Assembly (NCBI GenBank): GCA_964441145.1
Contig: CAYTUB010000028.1
Coordinates: forward strand, 1-32,518
Direction of reading: 5' to 3'
Length of the DNA stretch: 32,518 nt
DNA from: SHLQ01 sp964441145
Lineage (GTDB): Bacteria; Actinomycetota; Acidimicrobiia; Acidimicrobiales; SHLQ01
Shown: one piece after another, positions 1 to 6,924 of the stretch
Position numbering within the stretch: position 1 is the first letter of the stretch
How the letters are laid out: every line of letters starts with the position of its first letter
Notes under the pieces: generated by a model
Databases searched by the model: none
What the model was told of the DNA's origin: nothing
What the model saw: only the letters and a program-made list of their open reading frames with translations
Made by a program: the position numbers and the translations under genes

Positions 1-1012
1 AGTGCTTGATCGCGTACTTCTTGCGCGGCTCGAGCGATGACTTCTCGTCCATCCATGCGATCATTGCGTCGATATCTTGGGTGACGATCGGCTGGTTGTT
101 TGGTCGGCAGATCATGTCGCCGCGGCTGATGTCGATCTCGTCGTTCAAACGAACGGTGACCGCCATTGGCGCAAACGCTTCATCGACTTCGCCCTCGAGC
201 GTATCGATGGCCTTGATCGTGGATTCGAATCCGCTCGGAAGCACGACAACGTCATCACCAGGCTTAAGCACGCCACCAGCAACAGTGCCGGCGTAGCCGC
301 GGTAATCGTGGTGCTCGTCGCTCATTGGGCGAATCACGTACTGCACCGGGAACCGAACATCGACCATGTTGCGGTCAGACGCTGTGTGAACGGTCTCGAG
401 GTGAGTGAGCAGCGTTGGCCCGTCGTACCAGTCCATGTTCTCGGATTGGTCGACGACGTTGTCGCCCATCAATGCCGAAACAGGAATGAACGAAAGGTCG
501 GGCACGTCGAGGCGCATGGCGAACTCACGGAACTCTTCCTTTACCTTCTGGAAGGCTTCTTCCTTGTAGTCGACGAGGTCCATCTTGTTGACGCAAACAA
601 CGATGTGCGGGATGCGAAGCAACGATGCGATGAAGCTGTGACGACGGCTCTGCTCGATGACGCCGTTTCGGGCGTCGACGAGGATGAGCGCAAGGTCGGC
701 AGTTGAAGCACCGGTAACCATGTTTCGGGTGTACTGAGTGTGACCCGGGGTATCGGCGATGATGAACTTGCGCTTCGGCGTAGCGAAGTAGCGGTAGGCA
801 ACGTCGATGGTGATGCCCTGCTCACGCTCGGCCCGAAGACCGTCGGTGACCAGTGACAGGTCCATTTCCATGCCCCGCTTCTCGGAGGCCTTTTCAACAG
901 CCTCGATCTGATCTTGAAAGATCGACTTTGAGTCGTACAACAGACGCCCGATGAGGGTTGACTTTCCGTCGTCGACCGAACCGGCAGTTGCGAATCGGAG
1001 AATTTCTGACAT
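1..1012 (-). CDS. cysN: Sulfate adenylyltransferase subunit 1 (CysN), 3' end cut off by the window
   Basis: This is the GTPase subunit of ATP sulfurylase, which couples GTP hydrolysis to formation of adenosine 5'-phosphosulfate in sulfate assimilation. The visible 337 residues start MSEILRFATAGSVDDGKST and carry the translation-factor GTPase motifs in order: P-loop GSVDDGKS (residues 11-18), the switch region around GITID (66-70), DTPGH (87-91) and NKMD (142-145). An EF-Tu-like beta-barrel domain follows. The frame is open to the window edge, so it cannot be seen whether an APS kinase (CysC) domain is fused at the C-terminus, as in many actinobacterial CysNC proteins. The ATG overlaps the cysD stop by one base (TAATG), which indicates translational coupling. 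Confidence 0.96.
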   Translation of the reverse strand, partial: MSEILRFATAGSVDDGKSTLIGRLLYDSKSIFQDQIEAVEKASEKRGMEMDLSLVTDGLRAEREQGITIDVAYRYFATPKRKFIIADTPGHTQYTRNMVTGASTADLALILVDARNGVIEQSRRHSFIASLLRIPHIVVCVNKMDLVDYKEEAFQKVKEEFREFAMRLDVPDLSFIPVSALMGDNVVDQSENMDWYDGPTLLTHLETVHTASDRNMVDVRFPVQYVIRPMSDEHHDYRGYAGTVAGGVLKPGDDVVVLPSGFESTIKAIDTLEGEVDEAFAPMAVTVRLNDEIDISRGDMICRPNNQPIVTQDIDAMIAWMDEKSSLEPRKKYAIKH

Positions 1013-1917
1013 TAGAAGTAGCCCTCTTTCTTACGATCTTCCATAGCCGCCTCGGAGACACGGTCGTCAGCACGGGTAGCGCCACGTTCGGTCTGACGGG
1101 TCGCTGCGACCTCGTCGATGATCTTTTCAATCGTGTCGGCATCGGACTCGACAGCACCGGTGATGGTGATGTCGCCTACGGTGCGGTAACGAACTTGCTC
1201 TTCGTAGACCTCTTCGCCTTCCATGCGCTCGACGAAGTCGTTCTCGGCGAGGAGCATGCCGTCGCGTTCAAAGACACGTCGTTGATGTGCGAAGTAGATC
1301 GCTGGGATCTCGACCTTGTCATCGGCGATGTACTGCCAGATGTCGAGCTCGGTCCAGTTCGAGATCGGGAACACACGAATGTGCTCGCCCATCTTGATGC
1401 GACCGTTGTAGAGGTTCCACAACTCTGGACGCTGACCCTTGGGGTCCCACTGTCCAAAGTCGTCACGGAAGGAGTACACACGCTCTTTGGCTCGTGACTT
1501 TTCTTCGTCACGGCGAGCGCCACCAAAGAGCGCATCGAAACGATGCTCTTCGATTGCGTCGAGCAGCGTGGTGGTTTGCAGTCGGTTACGCGATGCACGA
1601 GCACCGGTCTCCTCAGTGACTCGACCCTTGTCGATCGAGTCCTGCACCTTGGCCACGATCAACTTGCAACCGAGTTCAGCGGACCGCTTGTCGCGGAAGT
1701 CGATGACCTCTTTGAAGTTATGGCCGGTGTCGACGTGCAACATTGGATAGGGAATCTTCGCAGGTGAGAATGCTTTCTCAGCCAGGCGCAGCATGACAAT
1801 TGAGTCCTTGCCACCCGAGAACATCAACGCGGGATTTTCAAACTCTGCTGCCACCTCCCGCATGATGTGTATTGATTCCGCTTCGAGTTCCCTCAAATGG
1901 GATAGCTCATAAGACAT
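1012..1917 (-). CDS. cysD: Sulfate adenylyltransferase subunit 2 (CysD)
   Basis: This is the catalytic subunit of ATP sulfurylase; it adenylates sulfate with ATP and works as a complex with CysN. The 301-residue length is normal for the family. The PP-loop pyrophosphatase signature SGGKDS is at residues 34-39, and the C-terminus ends with the typical KKEGYF-like tail. A possible ribosome site AAGGAG lies about 13 bases before the ATG at 1917. The gene is first in a cysD-cysN pair (one-base overlap) and is divergent from cysQ across a 125-bp region. That arrangement groups formation of activated sulfate with disposal of the by-product 3'-phosphoadenosine 5'-phosphate. Confidence 0.97.
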   Translation of the reverse strand: MSYELSHLRELEAESIHIMREVAAEFENPALMFSGGKDSIVMLRLAEKAFSPAKIPYPMLHVDTGHNFKEVIDFRDKRSAELGCKLIVAKVQDSIDKGRVTEETGARASRNRLQTTTLLDAIEEHRFDALFGGARRDEEKSRAKERVYSFRDDFGQWDPKGQRPELWNLYNGRIKMGEHIRVFPISNWTELDIWQYIADDKVEIPAIYFAHQRRVFERDGMLLAENDFVERMEGEEVYEEQVRYRTVGDITITGAVESDADTIEKIIDEVAATRQTERGATRADDRVSEAAMEDRKKEGYF

Positions 1918-1955
1918 GATTACGTGCCAACTCCTTGCACTGTTCGTTCATAAGG

Positions 1956-2003
1956 TTCATCGGCAGACCGATGAAGAGACTGAGCAAACAAATCTGTGAT
2001 TTG
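1956..2003. promoter_or_regulatory. Two dyads in the cysD/cysQ divergent region (candidate operator or leader hairpin)
   Basis: Two inverted repeats lie between the divergent cysD and cysQ starts. The first is perfect: TTCATCGG, spacer CAGA, CCGATGAA (1956-1975). It could be a hairpin in the cysD leader or a repressor site. The second is CAAATC, spacer TGT, GATTTG (1989-2003). Their position suggests control of sulfate assimilation, but no known binding motif was recognised, so the regulator is unknown. Confidence 0.4.
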
Positions 2004-2042
2004 CATGTCCCGCTAAAAATGAATCCTAGGTTGGAAATAACC

Positions 2043-2810
2043 ATGACTACTGTGACCCCTGACGACCATCTTGAAGCAGCACGCATCGCCACCGCGGCGG
2101 GTGAGCTTCTGCTTTCAATCCGTGACGAAATGTCGGCACGCGGCGCTGATTCCAAAGAAATGAAGGATGAGGGCGATCGCCGCTCACATGAATTCATCAT
2201 GGAAGAATTGCGTCGCGTCCGTCCCAACGACGCGATCTTGAGCGAAGAAGGCAAGGACGGCAGCGCCCGTTTGAGCGCAGATCGCACCTGGATCATCGAT
2301 CCGGTTGACGGCACGCGCGAGTTCTCTGAACCCCCTCGAACCGACTGGGCAGTGCACGTCGCCATGGTCGTCGACGGCAAACCAGTCGTCGGAGCCGTCG
2401 CCCTTCCCGGGCTCGGAATCACGTTGTCGACCGGTGAGAACCCGGTCCAGATGCCCGAGACTGGCCAGACTCCCCCACGCATGATCGTCAGCCGCAGCCG
2501 ACCACCGGCGGCAGCGTTGGCCGTTGCCGAGGAGCTCGGCGCTGAACTTGTGGAGATGGGATCCGCTGGAGCCAAGGCCATGTCGGTCGTTCGTGGCGAG
2601 TCCGAAATGTATGCCCACTCCGGTGGTCAATACGAGTGGGATTCGTGCGCTCCGGTCGCCGTTGCCCTCGCCGCCGGCCTGCACTGCAGCCGCATCGACG
2701 GTAGCGAATTGACCTACAACCACGAAGACCCATACCTCCCGGACCTTCTCATCTGTCGTCCCGAGTACGCCGAGGCTGCCCTCGCCGCACTTGCCAACGT
2801 CGAGCACTAA
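2043..2810 (+). CDS. cysQ: 3'(2'),5'-bisphosphate nucleotidase, CysQ-type inositol monophosphatase family
   Basis: It removes the 3'-phosphate from PAP/PAPS, recycling the by-product of sulfate reduction. The 255-residue protein shows the Mg2+-binding set of the inositol monophosphatase fold: SEE (67-69), DPVDGT (86-91) and WDSCAP (199-204, metal-binding Asp200). The ATG at 2043 (MTTVTPDDHLEAARIA) fits the start of CysQ homologues. An in-frame ATG at 2019 would add only eight unconserved residues, and the longer frame runs into the regulatory region. It is divergent from cysDN, which supports a role in sulfur assimilation rather than inositol metabolism. Confidence 0.93.
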   Translation: MTTVTPDDHLEAARIATAAGELLLSIRDEMSARGADSKEMKDEGDRRSHEFIMEELRRVRPNDAILSEEGKDGSARLSADRTWIIDPVDGTREFSEPPRTDWAVHVAMVVDGKPVVGAVALPGLGITLSTGENPVQMPETGQTPPRMIVSRSRPPAAALAVAEELGAELVEMGSAGAKAMSVVRGESEMYAHSGGQYEWDSCAPVAVALAAGLHCSRIDGSELTYNHEDPYLPDLLICRPEYAEAALAALANVEH

Positions 2811-2821
2811 GCCTCAAGATT

Positions 2822-2862
2822 TGTCCCCCGTTTGATACCTATACGGTCACAAACGGGGGACA
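2822..2862. repeat. TGTCCCC-type palindromic repeat, copy 1 (possible terminator of cysQ)
   Basis: A perfect 13-base inverted repeat, TGTCCCCCGTTTG and its complement, encloses a 15-base apex that itself can pair ACC with GGT. It starts 11 bases after the cysQ stop and lies before glutamate dehydrogenase. The apex core TACCTATACGGT recurs unchanged in the second copy at 5136-5179. The TGTCCCC/GGGGACA ends resemble the REP-like palindromes mobilised by RAYT transposases in other bacteria; that link is inference. Confidence 0.8.
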
Positions 2863-2911
2863 GAAAACCGAATTCGAAACGATCAATGGCGATCGTGCAA
2901 GGTGAAGCCCA

Positions 2912-4201
2912 ATGTCCACACGAAGGTCTACCGACTCAAATCATGGCAATCGTCTCTTTGAGACGGCAGTGGAACAATTCGACGCAGCAGCCGACCTGAT
3001 CAACCTCTCCGACAAGATGCGGGTGATGCTGCGCTGCCCGAAGAACGAGATCATCGTCAGCTTCCCCGTCGAGATGGACGACGGCGAACTCCGAATGTTC
3101 CGTGGGTATCGGGTACAACACAACGACGCGCTCGGACCGTTTAAGGGAGGCCTACGCTTCGCTCCCGACGTCGACCTCGGCGAGGTCAAAGCACTTGCGA
3201 TGTGGATGACCTGGAAGACCTCGCTTTCCAATGTGCCTTTTGGCGGCGCAAAGGGAGGGATCGCCTTCAACCCACGCGAACACAGCAGCAAAGAGATCGA
3301 ACGCATCGTGCGTCGGTTCACCCATGCGTTGGGAACCAACATCGGACCCGAACACGACATCCCAGCACCCGACGTGGGGTCGAACTCCCAGGCCATGGTG
3401 TGGATGATGGATACCTACATCCACTCGGGGGCTGGCGGTAATGATCGGCAGAACTCGCGACGAGTCGTCACCGGCAAGACGATCGAAACCGGCGGCTCCG
3501 TCGGCCGTGACAAGGCAACCGGTCAAGGAGCGGCCTTCGTGCTTGCCCATCACTTCGAACGAACGGGAACCGATCCACGGACGACCACTGCGGGCATCCA
3601 GGGCTTTGGCAACGTTGGCGAACACAGCGCTCGAGCGCTGGGTCGTATGGGCGTCGCGATCACCCATGTCGCCGATCACACCGGTGCCATCGAGTGTGGC
3701 AGCGGAATCAGCCCCGAAGACCTTTGGTGCCACACCAACGAAGCTGGCGGCGTGGCCGGATTCAAAGACGCCGACCCGATCGACGTTGAGGACTTCTTCG
3801 CAGCCGATGTTGACGTTCTCGTACCAGCAGCGATCGAAAACCAGATCACCGAAGCCCGAGCGCCTCACATCAAAGCGCGCACCATCGTCGAGGGCGCCAA
3901 CGGCCCGACCACCGTCGAGGCCGAGAAGATCCTCATCGATCAAGGCGTCGAGATCCTTCCCGACGTACTCGCCAATGCTGGCGGTGTCATCGTGTCCTAC
4001 TTCGAATGGCTCCAAAACAAGATGAGCGCACGATGGCGACTCCCCCAGGTCGACGACGAACTTCGTCGCTACCTCTGGGAAGCCGCTGATCTCATCGAGG
4101 ACAAGAAGGACCAGCTGGGCTGCAGCCGCCGCGAGGCGGCATACGCAGTTGCACTCACCCGCATCTGCGCCGTCACCGAGCAACGGGGTATTTGGCCCTG
4201 A
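2912..4201 (+). CDS. gdhA: Glutamate dehydrogenase (Glu/Leu/Phe/Val dehydrogenase family)
   Basis: It reversibly deaminates glutamate to 2-oxoglutarate and ammonia with NAD(P). The 429-residue length is that of the short hexameric class. The substrate-binding motif PFKGGLRF is at about 76-83, the catalytic lysine is in GGAKGG (Lys114), and an aspartate follows in APDVG (Asp154). The Rossmann dinucleotide loop GFGNVG is at 231-236. An AAGGTGA ribosome site lies eight bases upstream of the ATG. The gene stands alone on the plus strand between two structured intergenic regions. Coenzyme choice and amino-acid specificity cannot be fixed from motifs; leucine or phenylalanine dehydrogenase is less likely at this length. 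Confidence 0.93.
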   Translation: MSTRRSTDSNHGNRLFETAVEQFDAAADLINLSDKMRVMLRCPKNEIIVSFPVEMDDGELRMFRGYRVQHNDALGPFKGGLRFAPDVDLGEVKALAMWMTWKTSLSNVPFGGAKGGIAFNPREHSSKEIERIVRRFTHALGTNIGPEHDIPAPDVGSNSQAMVWMMDTYIHSGAGGNDRQNSRRVVTGKTIETGGSVGRDKATGQGAAFVLAHHFERTGTDPRTTTAGIQGFGNVGEHSARALGRMGVAITHVADHTGAIECGSGISPEDLWCHTNEAGGVAGFKDADPIDVEDFFAADVDVLVPAAIENQITEARAPHIKARTIVEGANGPTTVEAEKILIDQGVEILPDVLANAGGVIVSYFEWLQNKMSARWRLPQVDDELRRYLWEAADLIEDKKDQLGCSRREAAYAVALTRICAVTEQRGIWP

Positions 4202-4210
4202 TTTGCCCGC

Positions 4211-4243
4211 TGCGATGGCGGCTCCGCCGCGATTCTCATCGCA
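4211..4243 (+). terminator. Nested bulged hairpin behind gdhA (structured 3' element, copy A)
   Basis: Ten bases after the gdhA stop, TGCGATG (4211-4217) pairs with CATCGCA (4237-4243). It encloses a second stem, GCGGC/GCCGC, with a TCC loop and a one-sided GATTCT bulge. The same architecture follows the acetyltransferase gene at 5273-5319. There is no U-tract, so if it terminates transcription it is not a classical intrinsic terminator. The rest of the gap (4244-4359) holds only small palindromes, such as GCGCC-AGA-GGCGC at 4301-4313. Confidence 0.6.
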
Positions 4244-4359
4244 ACCCGTAAATCACTACCTTCCCTTTCAGGGAGAGCGTTCAAACGCCACGCAGGCTTC
4301 GCGCCAGAGGCGCCGGAAGTCGATGGTCTGGCCCCACGGCCAAATACATCACACGCCGC

Positions 4360-4408
4360 AATCTGGGAACACTGGGTATGAATTATTCACGTTCGCTGTT
4401 CCCAGATT
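4360..4408. terminator. Perfect 12-bp inverted repeat between convergent genes
   Basis: AATCTGGGAACA (4360-4371) is repeated exactly in inverted orientation at 4397-4408 around a 25-base, AT-richer loop. It lies 12 bases past the stop of the minus-strand methyltransferase and faces gdhA from the other side, so a bidirectional terminator is the simplest reading. The AATCT/AGATT ends give only a short T/A run. Confidence 0.6.
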
Positions 4409-4420
4409 TCCCGGGGTGGG

Positions 4421-5110
4421 TCAGTTCCCTTTGGTGAATAGGCGCATGAGCACTGGGCCTTCGAACCACGTTCCGCCGGGGCCCTCGACGCCGAAGTTGT
4501 TAAAGCGCCGCTCGACTTCATCGCCGGCGGATTCAAACGCTGCCTTTCGGGTCGGGTCGATATCGATCACGTTCTTCTTCAACTCGTCGAAATCGGAGAA
4601 GCAATACGCGCTTTGGTGACGCTCGGTGTGGGTCTCTGTGAGCGATGCTGGTCGATTATCCAACGCTGCTTGAGCGTGGGCGCGGACTTCGGTTTCGTCG
4701 TCGACGGGCTGGATCACCTCAAAACTCGGGCCGGCGGCAACAGGTTCGAGCACAGCCAACTGGCCACCGGGCTTCAGCACTCGTACAACTTCGTTGATCG
4801 CATTGCTCATTTCATCGACCGGCACGTGGTGCAGCGAATAGGAGAACACGACCACGTCGATCGATGCATCCTCAATGGGAAGGTCTTGGCCCACGCCGTC
4901 AAGGTACGCATCGCCATGCTCGGGGTCCGCCGCTCGGGCTTGGGAGATCATTGCCTCGCCGCACTCGACGCCGATCGGGTCAGCGCCCTTATCTCGCAGG
5001 AACCGAACCAGCCCTCCAGCCCCACAGCCAACCTCAACAACCCGCTTGCCACGAAGTTCGACAGCGTCCGCAAGCCGATCATTATTCGTCGGTAAATCCC
5101 ATAGCTTCAT
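4421..5110 (-). CDS. Class I SAM-dependent methyltransferase
   Basis: A 229-residue Methyltransf_11-like protein. Motif I, VVEVGCGAGGL, is at residues 24-34, the motif IV region reads DVVVFSYSLHHV, and a VLKPGG motif follows (VVRVLKPGGQL). These are typical of small-molecule methyltransferases of the UbiE/arsenite type, but the substrate is not identifiable. The start is set at ATG 5110 (MKLWDLPTNN), preceded by a GGGGGAGT ribosome site. The frame is open 40 codons further upstream, but that stretch is translation of the palindromic repeat at 5136-5179 and is not likely to be protein. No operon partner is evident. Confidence 0.88.
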   Translation of the reverse strand: MKLWDLPTNNDRLADAVELRGKRVVEVGCGAGGLVRFLRDKGADPIGVECGEAMISQARAADPEHGDAYLDGVGQDLPIEDASIDVVVFSYSLHHVPVDEMSNAINEVVRVLKPGGQLAVLEPVAAGPSFEVIQPVDDETEVRAHAQAALDNRPASLTETHTERHQSAYCFSDFDELKKNVIDIDPTRKAAFESAGDEVERRFNNFGVEGPGGTWFEGPVLMRLFTKGN

Positions 5111-5135
5111 TCCGTCCACTCGACTCCCCCGAAGA

Positions 5136-5179
5136 TCTGTCTCCCTTTGCCTACCGTATAGGTACGAAAAGGGGACAGA
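5136..5179. repeat. TGTCCCC-type palindromic repeat, copy 2
   Basis: An imperfect palindrome with TCTGTC/GACAGA ends and an inner TACC/GGTA stem. Read on the minus strand, its apex is TACCTATACGGT, identical to copy 1 (2822-2862), while the stem sequences have diverged. It lies in the leader of the methyltransferase gene, 26 bases before its start codon, and so could affect that gene's expression. Confidence 0.75.
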
Positions 5180-5272
5180 CCCTTGCGCTAGAGGGCGAAG
5201 CTCGGGAAAGTCAGGATCCGCAGAGCACACCGAGCGAAGCGAATGTGCGATTGCGGCGAGGAGTAGCGCTGC

Positions 5273-5319
5273 AATGCGTAGCGCCAGAATCGGGGCGGAG
5301 CCCCTGGCGCCTAAGCATT
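5273..5319 (-). terminator. Nested bulged hairpin behind the acetyltransferase (structured 3' element, copy B)
   Basis: Outer arms AATGC/GCATT and GCGCCA/TGGCGC enclose GGGGC-GGA-GCCCC with a one-sided AGAATC bulge. Read in the direction of the acetyltransferase gene, it has the same order as copy A: stem, TCC-loop hairpin, GATTCT bulge, closing stem. It overlaps the stop codon by two bases. Between it and copy 2 of the palindrome (5180-5272) I see only GC-rich sequence with short palindromes and no gene. Confidence 0.6.
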
Positions 5320-5926
5320 ACAACCATGCATCGAACTCGGGTTTGCGGGCGGTCCAGTCCTCCACGGTGATGGCGTAGCGCATGTGGTCTTCCCAGACTC
5401 CGTTGATCTCGAGGTATCGCTCTGCCAGACCTTCGAGGCGGATACCAAGTTTCTCAACGACACGCCGCGAGGGCTTGTTTCGGGGAATGATCGCGATCTG
5501 CAACCGGTGAAGCCGTAGCTCATCGAAGGCGAACCGCATCGCCACGACCAACGCTTCTGGGGTGTAGTTCTGACCGGCGTGTCGTTGGTCGATCCAGTAG
5601 CCGACGTACGCGTTTTGGAATGGCCCTCGTTGAATCGACGAAACATTCATCTCGCCAATCAATGTCTCCCCCAGAAAGACACCGAAGCCATACCCGGTGC
5701 CGAGCTGACGTTCTCGCTGGCGCGCTGCGCATCGAGACGAGAAGGCTTGTCGGCTCTTCACAACATCGGGCTGACCCGGGATTCTCTGGGGTTCCCAACG
5801 CGTCAACCACTCTTCGTTGACGGTTCGCACCTCGCGCCATTGGCCATAGTCATCGACAATGAGCGGACGCAGTGAAAGTCGTCGGCCGTGCAGCGGCACC
5901 GAACCCGGGTCGCTCGATCCGCGCAT
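5318..5926 (-). CDS. GNAT family N-acetyltransferase, RimJ/RimL-like
   Basis: A 202-residue acetyl-CoA-dependent N-acetyltransferase. The N-terminal strand LHGRRLSLRPL, the central VGYWIDQRHAGQNYTPEA block and the C-terminal PSRRVVEKLGIRLEG...YLEINGVWEDHMRYAIT pattern are characteristic of RimJ/RimL proteins. These acetylate ribosomal-protein N-termini or small amines; the true acceptor is unknown. GTG codons at 5935 and 5929 are alternative in-frame starts; ATG 5926 is chosen. The gene begins right after the exopolyphosphatase stop (5937), so the two are probably cotranscribed. Confidence 0.9.
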   Translation of the reverse strand: MRGSSDPGSVPLHGRRLSLRPLIVDDYGQWREVRTVNEEWLTRWEPQRIPGQPDVVKSRQAFSSRCAARQRERQLGTGYGFGVFLGETLIGEMNVSSIQRGPFQNAYVGYWIDQRHAGQNYTPEALVVAMRFAFDELRLHRLQIAIIPRNKPSRRVVEKLGIRLEGLAERYLEINGVWEDHMRYAITVEDWTARKPEFDAWL

Positions 5927-5936
5927 CACTCGCACG

Positions 5937-6857
5937 TCAGGTTGCCTCAGGTAGTTGAGAGAGGATCAATCCATCCAAGATGTCCGATTCGGAGACCAAG
6001 ATGTCGTCGGCGTCGAAGTAGCGAACAATTCGAGCGAGGATGCACATACCGCCCACGATGGTATCGATCCGGCCGGGATCGAGCCCGGGGTTGTGGCCGC
6101 GGTCCTCTCGTGATTCGGTAACGAGCGTTCGGTAGACGTCCTCGATGGCTTCGCGGGTAAGACGAAAGTGGTGGATCTGGCTGCGGTCGTACTCCATCAG
6201 CCCGATCTCGACTGCCGCTGCGGTCGAGACCGTGCCCGCGAGTCCGACGAGTTGGCGGGCGCCGTGAACGATGGGGATCTCGCGGGCCACATCATCGAGA
6301 TGGGTTTCGGCAACCGACAGACATGCCACGAGTTCTTCGGGCAGTGGCGGATCGCTCTCGACGTACTTCTCGGTGAAGCGAACCGACCCCATGTCTGTCG
6401 AGAACCCGCCTTCCATCCGAGTCGAGCCCACGGCGAATTCAGTGGAGCCGCCACCGATGTCAAAGACAAGGAACGGGCCATCGGCGGGGTCGAGTTCGGC
6501 GGTGGCGCCAAGGAACGAGAGCTCGGCTTCCTCGTGGCCCGAAATCAGTTCCGGGCGCACTCCTACGGTCTTCTCCGAGACCTCGAAGAAGTCATCTCGA
6601 TTCTCGGCGTCGCGTGCTGCTGACGTTGCGGTCATCCGCACGCCGGCGATGTCGTAGCGGTCCATAATTTCGCGATAGCTCTCAAGGGCCGCGCGGACTC
6701 GTTCGATTCCCTCGTCGGAGAGCCGGCCGGTGGCATCGACGCCGCGTCCCAGACCGGTGATCGTCATCTCGCGTTCGAAGGTTTCGGTACCGTCCCCGAT
6801 GATGAGACGGGTGGAGTTCGTACCGCAGTCGATCCCTGCGTACATCGGCTTCGTCAT
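5937..6857 (-). CDS. ppx: Exopolyphosphatase / guanosine pentaphosphate phosphohydrolase (Ppx/GppA)
   Basis: It hydrolyses terminal phosphate from inorganic polyphosphate, or pppGpp, and belongs to the actin-like ASKHA ATPase fold. The phosphate-1 motif GIDCGTNSTRL is at residues 8-18 and the phosphate-2 motif DIGGGSTE at 133-140. The conserved SGHEEAEL, carrying the likely catalytic glutamate, is near 107-113. The 306-residue length matches the short actinobacterial Ppx (Rv1026 type) that lacks the C-terminal HD domain. The start is uncertain among GTG 6866, ATG 6857 and ATG 6845. As in mycobacteria, it lies directly downstream of the DUF501 gene. Confidence 0.94.
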   Translation of the reverse strand: MTKPMYAGIDCGTNSTRLIIGDGTETFEREMTITGLGRGVDATGRLSDEGIERVRAALESYREIMDRYDIAGVRMTATSAARDAENRDDFFEVSEKTVGVRPELISGHEEAELSFLGATAELDPADGPFLVFDIGGGSTEFAVGSTRMEGGFSTDMGSVRFTEKYVESDPPLPEELVACLSVAETHLDDVAREIPIVHGARQLVGLAGTVSTAAAVEIGLMEYDRSQIHHFRLTREAIEDVYRTLVTESREDRGHNPGLDPGRIDTIVGGMCILARIVRYFDADDILVSESDILDGLILSQLPEAT

Positions 6858-6924
6858 TAGACGCACAGCATAGGTGACGTCCCCGGAGGGGGGAACCGCG
6901 CACCCGCTTGGCTATCGCAACCCG

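Noticed and set aside
3152..4183. 343-residue minus-strand frame opposite gdhA
   Set aside because: It is antisense to a well-conserved enzyme, with no recognisable motif.
5111..5230. N-terminal extension of the methyltransferase to 5230
   Set aside because: The extra 40 codons translate the palindromic repeat at 5136-5179, and a good ribosome site precedes ATG 5110.
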